Source: Spirodela intermedia
Lineage: Eukaryota > Streptophyta > Magnoliopsida > Alismatales > Araceae
Assembly (NCBI GenBank): GCA_902729315.2
Contig: LR746281.1
Location: 1,615,001-1,679,000 of the forward strand
Length of the DNA: 64,000 bases
Direction of reading: 5' to 3'
Numbering within the stretch: position 1 is the stretch's first letter; the number at the start of each line of letters is the position of its first letter. Positions 49,583 through 61,554 of the stretch are shown here, in pieces. Under the pieces are notes generated by a model, which saw nothing but the letters and a program-made list of their open reading frames with translations, ran no database searches and was not told where the DNA came from. A program made the translations under genes and the position numbers.

Positions 49583-50811
49583 GTGATGAGCTTAACAAGG
49601 TGGAATGGGGTGGGCCTATTCTTGGTGCATTTTAATTTTTTTTTTCATTCCATAAAAATAATTGTGCATCATATTATTTGAATATAATCATATTAATAAT
49701 TATTTAATATATAAAAATATATTTGAAAGAAGAAAATGCCCTCTTATATCTTGCTACTTGTGACACAAATTGCATGAAAAAACTATGTTCTGAGAGAGAA
49801 TCTATTACGTGACGCATACATGACATGGTGTGGCACATGCATGGCATGGTGTGGCATGGTGCAACATGACATTAGCAGAGTGTGGCACACTATGGGCATT
49901 AATTATGTGACAAAGGGTCGTGCACCCACGTATGTAATAGTTGATGCCCACTATGTGCCTATATTGCACACCATCATGCCACGAGTTGCATACCCATAAC
50001 CCCGCTAAAAACCTTCACCACTTTTGTCACAAATAAGGATGACTACCATGGTGATTACACTAATTTCCGCCAGGTAGAGAGAGAGAGGGGGGAGGAGGAG
50101 AGAGAGAGAGGGAGTGGGAGAGAGAGGAGAGAGAGGAGAGAGAGAGATAGTGATTAATAGATGAAGTAGAGATATTGACAAGTTAATTAATTGTATCTTA
50201 TGTGCTAAAAAAGAAGCAAATGAAGATTTGTGAGGAATTACTGGTCTTAAAAAAGAAGGGTCAATGGATAATTTGCCTAGTTTATAGGTGGAGCGAATAA
50301 TCTTCATTCATGGGGGTATTTTCAACATGACAGGGGTAAATAATGAAGAAAAAGTTGTTTTTAGAGTACATAGCTGATTATAAAACTTTTTAGGGACTGA
50401 AAGTAAGGTGTTATTGGGGTTACTCATAATCTAAATAATGCTTTCACTTCGTCGGCATCCTCTAACGGAATAACGGAATCAGAACGCTCGCCGGTCGGCG
50501 TCTGGACTTGGCGGGAAAGGTGGAGCGAGAGTGGAGCAGAGAGAAGATCAGAGAAGTGGAGAAGGTACGGGAGGGGATCCAGGGGAACCGGCGGCGCCGC
50601 CGGCGGACGACGTGTCCTCTCATGGCGATGGTTGCTTCTCCTCTCTCGCCGGGGTGTCGAGAATCTCTGCGCGCCGAGGAGAAATCAAAGAGAGGAGGGG
50701 GTGGGGAAGAGGATCGGAAGTTGTGGGGTTGCCCTTGGGAACATAGAGTGGCTCCTCGTGAATCTTCGGTTTCACCTTCTCTTTTGCAGGGCATCGGTAT
50801 CTAAGCTTGAG

Positions 50812-51006
50812 ATGGAGGACATTCAGATGCCCGCAGGTCCCGAATCTCTACGAGAGGAGGAGCAAGTAAAGAGAAACATGCCTTCCTTTGTCCCTCGTCA
50901 CCTCAGCTTTCGGCGGCGGAGCAGCGGTTTTATAGGTCCCTTGATGGTCATATCCATAGTTCCATGGCTCCTCCTCCACCGCCACCGCCGCCAGCGGCGC
51001 CAGTAA
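50812..51006 (+). CDS. Upstream ORF overlapping the PLD start
   Basis: The 64-codon ORF begins with ATG at 50812, after a likely leader splice acceptor (50789/50790). It has G at -3 and G at +4, a good start context. It ends at 51006, 43 nt inside the PLD coding region, in another frame. The PLD ATG at 50964 has T at -3, a weaker context. The peptide is acidic at first (MEDIQMPAGPES), then basic (SFRRRSSG), hydrophobic ([15 protein letters not shown]) and arginine-rich at the end. If translated it should lower PLD initiation. No homologue is known to me. Confidence 0.4.
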   Translation: MEDIQMPAGPESLREEEQVKRNMPSFVPRHLSFRRRSSGFIGPLMVISIVPWLLLHRHRRQRRQ

Positions 51007-54000
51007 ATGGCGCTCCTTTCAGTTCCGATCGCTCCTCCTCGGAGGACATTTTGCTTCATGGCGACCTCGACCTATGGATCTTCCAGGCTCGTAGCCTCCC
51101 CAATATGGACATGTTCTCTGTGCGCCTGCACCAGTGCATCCCATCTTGCTGTGTGAGCGGCCAGCAGGAGGAGGTGGCCGCCTCCGCCCCTGCTTCCTCC
51201 CCCTCCCAGATTCATCAAAGCTTCCGGTACCGCAGGATCACCAGTGATCCTTACGTTACTGTCCGCCTTGCGGGCGCCACAGTTGCCCGTACAGCTGTGA
51301 TAAGTAATGCCGAATTTCCGGTCTGGAACGAGCACTTCGTCTTCCCAGTGGCCCATCCTACGTCCTTCGTTGAGTTTCTGGTCAAGGAAAATGATATCTT
51401 CGGCGCAGAGAATATCGGGACCGTGAAAATCCCAGCCAGCCGGGTAGTCTCAGGGGATCTCATTCGGGATTGGTTCCCCATCATTGGGTCATCTGGAAAG
51501 CCGCCAAAACCAGATTCGGCGCTCCTCATCTCGTTGCAGTACAAGCCCTTGGAGCTCAACGCATCATACAAATATGGCATAGCAGGCGATGCTCATAAGT
51601 CGGGTGTCCAGGGAACGTACTTCCCCGTAAGGAAAGGAGGGCTGGTGACACTTTACCAGGACGCGCATGTGAATAATGGTGACCTTCCGGAAATCAAATT
51701 GGAGGGTGGGAAGGCATTCGATCATGCGAAGTGCTGGGAGGATATCTGCCAAGCGATACTGGAGGCTCGCCACCTTATTTATATCGTGGGTTGGTCAGTC
51801 TACGACAAGGTTAGGCTGGTGAGAGAGCCCACAAGATCGTTCCCAGAAGCTGCGAGGCTGACTTTGGGAGAGGTGCTCAAGCATAAGTCCCAGGAAGGTG
51901 TGAGGGTGTGCCTGCTAATTTGGGATGATAGGACGTCTCGAGACAATTTGATTCTCAAAACGGTATATGATCGATCTATAAACATGTTTGACGCAGATTA
52001 TGAGTCCTCTGAGATCGATGGTCACCAAATTTTAGATTACGCCTGTGAGCCGGTTGTCTGGCTGGCTTGCTTGATTCAGTAGTTTTGTTGTGGTTCCTTT
52101 TTGTCTCCTTGCTTAACACGTTGGCAACGAGTAATTATGAAAGAAATTAGTATCGGGTCTTTTTTTCTGAAGACAAATCACCTTTCTTGTGTAATTGTGC
52201 CTAATGAAATTGTTATTTTCTCCAGTAGTGTGTGGTTTCTCGTTCATTTTTCTCTAACATTTTTAATAAAATTCGTCAATCATTCTTTCTTAAAGTATAT
52301 GATGTCAACATTAAAATTTAATGATTGTCACAGGAAGGAGTAATGCAAACTCATGATGAGGAAACACGGAGATTTTTCAAGCACTCTTCTGTTATTTGTT
52401 TGCTGTCACCTCGTGATGCCAGCAGTAAACTCAGCCTTTTCAGGCAACAGGTTAAGCCGGGCTTTTGTTTTTGTTAAAGAAAGCTCTCATTTTATTACGT
52501 ATCAAACTTTCTACGGGTAAAAAGTCTGTCAGAACATCCTCCAACTGGAGTCTCCAATGAGGTTTTGTCTCACTTATTAAAGAAAGCCATGATCAACAAT
52601 ACTTAATTGATGGAATTTCCTTTGTTTCTCCTCCCAGTGACATTCTATCATAAAAACATGTTCATGCACTCATTCAAATTATTTAGGTCAATATCATTTA
52701 TTTTATATGCCTATTTTTTGTTTTGAAATGTGTTCTAGGCCATTTTCCTGCAGAACTATGCACGGATGACGTAGGAATTAGTTTATATTCTTCAAAGGCA
52801 TTTTGCCATCATTAAGAAGTAAATTCTGAGGGAATGATCATCTCTGCTTGTCGACTAAAGTGTTTGGACGTTTGCTGACAAATTTGGTTAATGCGCTGTG
52901 AGCAATTTTCTTCTTTCTGTTCCTCTCTGCAGTATGAACCAGTATTTTTGGTTCTCTGTAGAAAAAGGCGTTCTTGAAAGGTGCATTTTCTTTTTTTCCA
53001 GTGCCTACATCTTCTCAGCCATTCTGAACTCATCTTGTACGTTTCCTTATAATTGATTAAGTGAATTTTTTTCTTGCGGGAACTTTTTCTTGAAAGGTTG
53101 ATGAGACGGACTACACCCTAGAGGGATAATCTCTCATTGTTTCAAGCAAATAGAACCTAATAATTTAATGTGGCTCTTAAGTGAACAATCAGGTTATAAA
53201 ACCATGGAGAGCTCTATTGTTGGGGATGTGCCCAAGGAATTGCGACTAAATAATGAATGAAATATTTTGGGTTTCAACTCAATAAATAATATTTTGAAGT
53301 CGTTGACTTAATGTCAATCCAACTATTCAGGAAGTCGCGTCATATTACATTATTTATTATCAAACTCTATTCAGCAGAATGTGCCCTTATTTATATATGC
53401 AATACATTTTTCCCTGCTCTATTGTCCTTGTAAATTGATGTTGAAAAACTGATAGCTGATGATGTTCTACATTGGTGAATGTGTAGCCATTACAAAAAAA
53501 AAAAAACTAGGAAACATAGTATTAACATATGACATTGAAATCTAAGATTATTATTTACGTTTTTTCTTGTGACTTTTCACTGATGCGAGGCTAACAAACT
53601 AGTGCCTAGAATCCAAATGTGAGTTTCTGCATTGATAATTATGGAAAAAAATGCTCCATAGAATCCAGGCTGAACGATATTAAGTAAAAATTTGGATATA
53701 ATCATCATGGTATCTGCAAAACCGGGGTGAAGTCAATTAAATTTTTTCCAGTGACGATTTTTTAGGAAATCATGTTTAATATCTATGTACGTTCTTTCAT
53801 CCTTTTAGGTATTGAGTTTATTCATTTTTTGAAAATAATTCCATTAATTCATTAATTCATTAATAAGAATGCAACCAATGTATCCAATGAGCCATATGCT
53901 CTATCGTAAAAGTTTATTGGCTAAAAGTCTCATTACTACTCTTTGATAAGCATAGCTTAAAACGTTTTACAAAGGACAATTATCACTGAAAATCTCCTTG

Positions 54001-57000
54001 GTGATTACTTTATGTGCATTGAGGCTTAATTTCCATGTCTCCATTCCTCGACCTAAGATCTCCAAGAAGGAAAATTTCCATGATCAATGCTCTCATATCA
54101 AAGATGTTTTCATGTGTAACCTGCGTTGTATGATACATGAGACTCAAAAACTGAGTGGTGATCATATGATACTCCAAAATAGATGCATTTTGTTTTTTTT
54201 TTCAAGGATTTTTTCCATGCATATTTTAACCGGTGATGTTTTGATCATCTGTGGTCTGACACCGACAGTCATGTTGTTAATAGTTTCTGCTTCTTTTTGA
54301 GCATGTTGAACTTCATGAATTTTTTTCTTTGTTATTGTCTGCAATCGTTAGATCCACAAACGTTTTATGACCTAGTTTTTTCTTATAGGTTGTGGGAAAC
54401 CTGTACAGCCATCATCAAAAATGTGTGTTAGTTGACACACAAGCTTCTGAAAATACCCGAAAGATCACTGCTTTTATGGGCGGTCTTGATCTTTGTGACG
54501 GTCGTTATGATACACCAAGGCACAGGCTATTCAAGGATCTTAACACTGTCTTTCTTAATGATTTCCATAATCCCACATTCTCTGTAAGTGTCTTGTCTGT
54601 TTCCATAAACTTGTGCTTACAATCTGAAGATGCTAAGATCATATGAATGAGAACCTTGTCAAAGCTCGACGTATTTTTTTAGTGTAGTCGTTTATTCCTA
54701 TCGTTATGGAGATTAAATTATTCAGGCGCTTTTTACCTATTGAGATTTTGACCTTTCACTTCGTTTGAATCAAATGATGGACACAGACCTAAATTTAAGA
54801 ATAGAAAATCATTGTTGGGAATACCTATTGAAAATGGTAGATACGATTATCTACGAATTTTTCTCTACTTAACCTTTTTTTTTCCCGTTTGCCTCCCATA
54901 GCCCTTCCATATTTGTTAAGAGGAAAACAAAAGTAATCAACTATATAATTTTTTACAATTAATAGTATAATACTAAAACGTAAAAATTAATTAGAAGTTA
55001 ATAATATATTTTTTCAGTAAATGAATGTTGTGTGTTGTATGTTAAGTCTTATAACCGAAGTTTCCCAAGAAATTCGCTCAGTATAATTTCAGGAACCTCC
55101 TAAAAGTGGATATGATTTCTTAATTCTACTTTTATTGATAAAGGGTGTTCTTTTTTTCCTTTTATTTTTTCAAAATATTCTTGATGTTCTCCCACAATTT
55201 CCGTGAGGTTCTTGTTCGTAAACGCTTGATTAAAGGTACCAATCAGAAACGCAGGAAAAAAATCATGTTTATGGGCTCCAGATCCCTGGTTGGCAAGGTC
55301 ATGAATATTCAGATAATTCTGTAAACTAATATGATGGGGTATCATATTTATTATGGAATTTTTTTCTTTATTATTATTTCTTTATAGGGAGAAAATAAAG
55401 GCCCAAGACAACCATGGCATGACCTACACTGCAAGATCGAGGGCCCTGCTGCATATGACGTCCTTAAAAACTTTGAGCAGCGTTGGCAAAAGGCAACAAA
55501 GTGGTGGAAGCTGAGACAATATTTGCGAACAGCATCTCGTCATGGAGAGGACGCGTTGTTAGAGCTTGAACGCATCCCATGGATCATCAGCCCATCACTT
55601 ACTGTTCCAGATGATCATCCTAGCCTTAGTGTTTCCAAGGAAAACGACCCTGGAAACTGGCATATTCAGGTGTTGCAAGATTCTACTTATCCCTGATTTT
55701 TCTCTTCAATATATGAGTTCTGGCTTTTAACTTTCCCCCTTCCTGTTCAGGTGTTCCGGTCCATTGACTCCGGTTCTGTAAAAGGATTTCCAAAGACCGT
55801 TAGAGATGCTGAGAATAAGGTTTGTAAGAAAGAATTGGATTATTGTGACGATAAAAGTTGCTTTCTGTCACATGATATTCCGCGCATTTTTAGCTTCGTT
55901 GTGTCGATCCTGTGTTGACGGTTTTTATTATTTCATTAATATATTTGGGTAATTCAGATAAAGGTATTTCTGTATCTTTTTCTTTTTTTCATGAAGTGTT
56001 AAATATCTGAACTGGGTCATGTAGGCGTTGGTGGTTGCACTAAGAAAAACACCCTTACTACCATCCACCTTTACATCTCTCAGACGTATTTTGTCTCCAT
56101 CACATGATACCAGGCAAGTTTTCAGAGAGGGATCAAGCTAGGAGCGCCGATGAAAGGGAAATGATGTTTTGTTTTATTAATTCTCAGAGGGGATCAAGGA
56201 TGGGGATTATCTCAAATTTCTGATGTGGTCTCACTCCTTTCCTTTCCTCGAGCGCCATCACTAAATCCCAAGGTCTTAATTACCTCTTCTGCGTCCTTTT
56301 CTGAGATCACCATCACCGAACCATACTATTCGCGACTCTTTCACTCTCTCTTTCCGTCCTCCGAGCATCAATCACTAGAGTCTATGTTACAACTCTCCTT
56401 CCCCCCCCAAAGACACTACCACCAAATCCAGGAGGATTTTCGTAATAGGTTTACTACAACAAATGGATTTCTAATATTATTCACCTGTTCATCATTTCCT
56501 GATCACGATATTAGTAAATACCAGGTTTTAGAGACTAAGGGCCGCCGAATTACTTTGGTTCCTTTCGTCATTCGTGAAAACAAACTGAAAAAGACACTAT
56601 TTTCTGAACACACTACAAGCTTCTCGCCCCTGAACTGCTGATTTGATCAGAAGGATTCGATTGGGAGTTTAAGCATTTGATTCTCTTCAAAAACCTATAA
56701 ATACACTATAATAATGAAAATGTACTCGTTCATATTAATATTATGTATATACTTCATTACCTTGCAGTTGTATCATTTTATCTCTTAACACCATATCAGG
56801 TCCTCGGAACCACCTGATTTGACCATCCGAATGGTTGCCACTGGTTCCTTCGGGAATCTGATCCAATTTAATTTAACGTGTCCTGTAATTCGTCATTCAC
56901 TTTTCACTTTTGGAGTAAATTAATATTGCCTTTTGATTTTCTTTTGAGATCCTAATCGTTATTTATGTTTCCACGCAGAACCTTGTTTGCCAGAAGAACC

Positions 57001-57501
57001 TGAAAGTCGATAAGAGCATACATACAGCATACGTCAAGGCAATCAGATCAGCAAAACACTTCATATACATTGAAAACCAGTATTTTATTGGTTCTTCGTA
57101 TGGCTGGCCTTCCAGGAATCCAGGTTTCCAAAAACTCACGTTTTGTTCTTTCTCTCTGCAATCTTCAATTTCATACGATCTCCAACAAGAAGAGACGACA
57201 CCTGATACCTTGTTATCTGTATAATGTTGTCGTCAAATAAAAACTCCACGTGATGTACAAAACACGGCAGCCCTTTTCTGATATATCATTTGCAGGTGCT
57301 GACAACTTGATTCCGATGGAGTTAGCACTGAAGATTGCTAGTAAGATCAGAGCCAGAGAGAGATTTGCAGTTTACGTAGTCATTCCAATGTGGCCCGAGG
57401 GGGTGCCTTCATCTGCTGCTGTACAAGAAATTCTATTTTGGCAGGTACATTTTCGAATAAAGTTGAGATGGCCGAGTTGGTCTAAGGCGCCAGATTAAGG
57501 T

Positions 57502-57534
<33 letters not shown>

Positions 57535-60500
57535 TCTCAACAACATTTAAACTTATGTTTTTCTATAGCCGATTTTTAAAAAAAGTGAAGTAGGGTTTGA
57601 ATGAATTCGCCTTTCCTTTCCTTTCATTTCGAAGAAAAATAGAATCAAAGCGTTTCTGTTTTTTTATTTGTTTCAACAAAGTTTTAAAAATCCACCCTTT
57701 GATTCTTTTTGTACTATCAGCAATCGCCAAAGATTGGCTTATGATCAGTGGCATCAGCTGGTCTACTACGTGCTTTAAAACTCTCAATACTAGACCAGGT
57801 TATCGCCTTCTGTACATGATCTGCTGAAAGATGATTCTCTGCCTAGTATTTTTATTTTCACTTCTATCTCAGAAATTATCTATTATGAGCTTTAATTTAA
57901 TCTTTAAATAGAAAAAAAATGTTTTCTTTTGAATACATATTTTTAATAGTAATCCCGGAGAGTTTTTATAAGAGGTGGACAAAAAGTTACGTTTCCTCGT
58001 CTTCCTGTTCCTTTAATTTTTCTCAATATTACCAAGAACGGGAAAGAACACTTCTGACTGATAACAACAATGAAAATTTTTAAATATTTAGAAGTTAACA
58101 TCTGGTTAATGCGTTTTCTAATTTAAACTGACATCATAAGAACAGTGAATTACATGCGTGATAGATGTTAACTTCTAATTTAAACTGACATCATAAGAAC
58201 AGTGAATTACATGCGTGATAGATGTTAACTTCTAATTTAAACTGACATCATAAGAACAGTGAATTACATGCGTGATAGATGTTAACTTCTAATTTAAACT
58301 GACATCATAAGAACAGTGAATTACATGCGTGATAGATGTTAACTTCTAATTTAAACTGACATCATAAGAACAGTGAATTACATGCGTGATAGATGTTAAC
58401 TTCTAATTTAAACTGACATCATAAGAACATTGAATTACATGCATGATTCTCCCAATAAAAATTACAGTTTCAAAAATCCTGTATTCCGTGGAGGACTGCA
58501 CAAACCCATGCTCATGTATGGAACGTACCCATGAGTTGAGTGTGTGTGCATCAGTTTCTATACTTTTGTAGAAGCATTTCTCATTTGATCAATGGAAGTA
58601 TTTTTGTATTTTCAGTCTCTAGTATTCATGTTTAATGAAGTACTTTTGTTCCCTACTGACCAGCATAAACCCATGCCGTGAAGAACATATACCTATGAGT
58701 GGGCGTGCCCGTGTGGGAGTATTCGATTTTTTGTCTCAAGCAACGAATGTTGCATATCTATCAATAGAGCTATGATCGCAGTTTTCGCTTTGTACGTTTG
58801 AATAAATTAGTTCACCAGAGACAGACCTGCCTATGTCCACTCTTTTGTCTACAACGATGTGATGGGTCATAATTATCAACTATTTCTCTTTACATCCTTG
58901 AATGTGTTCACTACAGCACTTCTGCGGCAGGCTCAGTAACCTAATCTATCTGTGGTCTGAATAATGCCAAATTCTAACCATTCTTTCATTCGATTATTCC
59001 CCAAGCGGAGATTATTTTTTATGATTAGATGAATTTCTGCTGTATTTTCACATCAGATGTAGCCTTTTTTGGCTTTTCTTCTGATGGTACTTCTCATCTA
59101 TTCATCTTGCAGAGCCAGACCATAAAGATGATGTATGGAATTGTTGCTCAAGCGATAAAATCTTCGAACTTGAGCCTTCATCCGACGGATTATTTAAACT
59201 TCTATTGCCTTGGTAATCGAGAGCCCGTGGAAACAGCGTGGTCTACTAATCCAACTTCAGAAAGCAGCACTGCGGTACTGTGCTAAGTACTCCCTTTCGA
59301 TCTGTTCTGCTTAATGTTACTATTATCAGGTAGATTTATTAGGTGTGATGATTATTTATTACTAAAGTGCCGTCTTAGGTGAATCATTTTTCACTTTCGT
59401 CCTGATGCAGAGCTGAATTGGTATCCACTTGGTACCATGGACCTGAGAAAATAGACAGATTGGCCTCTAAGTATATAAAAGAAAAGCTATTTCCAGTTAT
59501 AGCGAGTCTTGATACTAAGATTTCTTTGATATAAAACCATGTAAAATCGATTTATTGAGGCCAATTTGGGCCTGCGTACAAGATGATTTCTTTATGATAT
59601 TCTTTGAGTCGAAGAGGATCTCAGAGCTTTCCTTTTCATTTTGAAAAAGAGTTCAACACCCTCATGACGATCAATGAGAAATCGTGCTCATATCTCATCT
59701 GGCACAGACTAGCATCTCAAGTTACGCCCACATTGACACGAATACCACCCTGCACTTTGAAAGTATTTGACAAATACCCTTTAACTCTCTTTTATTTTTC
59801 TAACAATTTCTATTTTTCTTTTTGCATGGTCTCCATGTTCTGTCCCGTGTTGCTGCCGACTGGTCTACAGAATCGCTCACTCGTATGGATAAATCATCAT
59901 ATCATCTTATTTAACATTCTCGTTGAGTTTGGCAGGATGGGAATTTTCCGATTCAACTCATTTTCATCTGATTGCTATTTTTAGGCCTCGGTACAAAGGA
60001 ATCGGAGATTTATGATTTATGTCCATTCCAAGGGGATGATAGTAGATGATGAGTACGTGATCATCGGGTCTGCGAACATTAATCAGAGATCTCTGGCCGG
60101 TTCAAGGGACACGGAGATAGCCATGGGCGCTTACCAACCCCATCACACATGGTCTGGGAAGAATAGACATCCACGTGGCACGGTCAGTGACTTTCCACGA
60201 GCACTGGTTTCCTTTCTTCTCAACCATACTCCAACATTTCTTCACAGATATAGAATCAATCTATGGTGAAATAAAGAGCTCGCTTCATTACTACATGTCC
60301 CTAACCCTCGTCCAGTTACTTCATCCTCTATACTTTCTAAGAATAGCATCAATTCTGCGAATGGAAGCCAAGACCTAGCTGTTCAACCTGACGGAAACTA
60401 GCTACCATCATCTTCTTTCCTTCTCTACAGTCATTAGCTTTGAATTCCCCAAGCGAATATTCCTCTCTCTCTCTCTCTCTCTCTCTAGATATACATATAG

Positions 60501-60891
60501 ATACTCAAAAGTACTGATGCATACATTCATTCATATATATATATATATATATATATATAATGTGATTATTTATTGTGTGAGAAAACTGCCCTTGCAGGTT
60601 TATGGATACAGGATGTCTCTGTGGGCTGAACATCTGGGCCTAGTAAATCCCATCCTGGAGGAGCCCCACACTGTAGAGTGCGTCAGAAGTGTGAACTCCA
60701 TAGCTGACGGCAACTGGAAAAGATTTACCTCCGAGAAGATGACCTCTCTGCAGGGGCATCTTCTCAAGTACCCGATCAGCGTCGGCGCTGATGGGAAGGT
60801 GGGGTGTTTGCCAGGTCAGGAGGAGTTCCCTGACGTCGGCGGCAAGATCTTAGGTTCGGATACTCCTCTTCCTGATGCATTAACAATGTAA
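50964..60891 (+). CDS. PLDDELTA: Phospholipase D delta
   Basis: Ten exons: 50964-51962, 52334-52450, 54389-54583, 55388-55669, 55751-55819, 56979-57123, 57296-57444, 59113-59274, 59985-60182, 60598-60891. Phases close; the product has 869 residues, as expected for C2-type plant PLDs. An N-terminal proline run is followed by a C2 domain (residues about 25-175; [27 protein letters not shown]). Two catalytic HKD motifs follow: HHQKCVLVD (His381, Lys383, Asp388) and HSKGMIVDD (His720, Lys722, Asp727). [13 protein letters not shown], the [13 protein letters not shown] segment and the GIAGD/FPVRKG region favour the delta class. The enzyme cleaves phospholipids to phosphatidic acid at the plasma membrane, typically in stress signalling. 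Intron 7 contains a tRNA gene and a minisatellite. An upstream ORF overlaps the start. Confidence 0.96.
57462..57542 (+). tRNA. tRNA-Leu (anticodon AAG)
   Basis: The acceptor stem pairs GTTGAGA (57462-57468) with TCTCAAC (57535-57541), followed by discriminator A. The anticodon arm is CCAGA-TTAAGGT-TCTGG with AAG at its centre. A long variable arm, as in leucine tRNAs, is present. The internal promoter boxes are intact (TGGCCGAGTTGG and GGTTCAAATCC), and a T5 terminator lies at 57558-57562. There is no intron. It sits inside PLD intron 7 in the same orientation, 17 nt after the splice donor. Confidence 0.95.
58119..58448. repeat. 57-bp minisatellite in PLD intron 7
   Basis: About 5.8 head-to-tail copies with starts at 58119, 58176, 58233, 58290, 58347 and 58404. 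The first five are identical by eye; the last has two changes and breaks off. Each unit includes agatgttaacttc, and the left flank at 58091 carries its exact inverse, gaagttaacatct. Confidence 0.95.
60467..60560. repeat. CT and TA microsatellites in the last PLD intron
   Basis: A CT run at about 60464-60486 and a TA run at about 60534-60558 lie just upstream of the last acceptor (cccttgcag). Confidence 0.9.
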
Positions 60892-61554
60892 TATCTCCAA
60901 TTAGGGTATGGGTGAGTAAATAGAGAAAGATTGAGGACCTGAAACTCCTCTTTCTAATGCATTTATCATTCTAATAATCCCTCCAATTCTATTTATGTGC
61001 AAGAAAACATTATTATTTCTTCTTCCTCATGCATTTATACAGCACTAATCCCTCCCATTGTACCTGTTTGTGGGTTAAATAAAGAGGGTAGGGTGTTCTA
61101 TATGAATGTGGTGTCTGTGATATCGATTCAAGGCTGGTTTCCTTCTGTTCTCATCCTGGTTTGCACGCCCTTATCGCTGCCAAGAAAAAGAAAAAAAATC
61201 AGACTGGGGATTCCGTCTGCTCACCTCAATGTAAGGATCCTCTTACCTGCTCCTTTGTCAGCTCCTTTATCTGGAAGTTCATATCTATGCTGGGTAAATA
61301 ATCTTGGGTTGCTCATTGACTATCTCATGGTAACTCTGCTGCTTTCATGCTTGCTCCATGATTATTTCTTGGTCAACTTCCTTCATTTGGCAGTTCCCAT
61401 CCATGCGAGCGCGGCCGTTGATAGTTAGTTGATTATTTGTTGGTCAGGTTTCTTCATTTGGCAATTCCCATCCACAATAGCTCTCTCTAGCTCGCTCTGC
61501 CTCTCCAAGAATGGTATACCTGCTGGCCATCGGAGATCTGGATCAATAAATACT
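60892..61554. other. 3' region between convergent PLD and PPR genes
   Basis: Untranslated or intergenic sequence. AATAAA on the plus strand at 61078-61083, about 190 nt after the PLD stop, is a plausible polyadenylation signal. The phrase ttgatta/gattatttcttggtcaacttccttcatttggcagttcccatcca recurs in similar form at 61365 and 61430 as a short direct repeat. No further gene is seen. Confidence 0.55.

Larger units (their letters stand above)
48981..50811. other. Region between divergent P4H and PLD genes
   Basis: No gene is supported. It includes a CCC/GGG-rich part near P4H, a long CT microsatellite (49513-49577) and a stretch rich in catggtgtggca-like words (49810-49990). It also has a GA-rich run (50075-50150) and a TATAAAA at 50379-50385 that could start the PLD transcript. 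A GAGAAG|GTACGG donor at 50564 and a cttttgcag acceptor ending at 50789 suggest an intron in the PLD 5' leader. Confidence 0.5.

Noticed and set aside
58119-58448. CRISPR-like array
   Set aside because: The 57-bp units follow each other without unique spacers, lie in a plant intron and have no cas genes nearby. It is a minisatellite.
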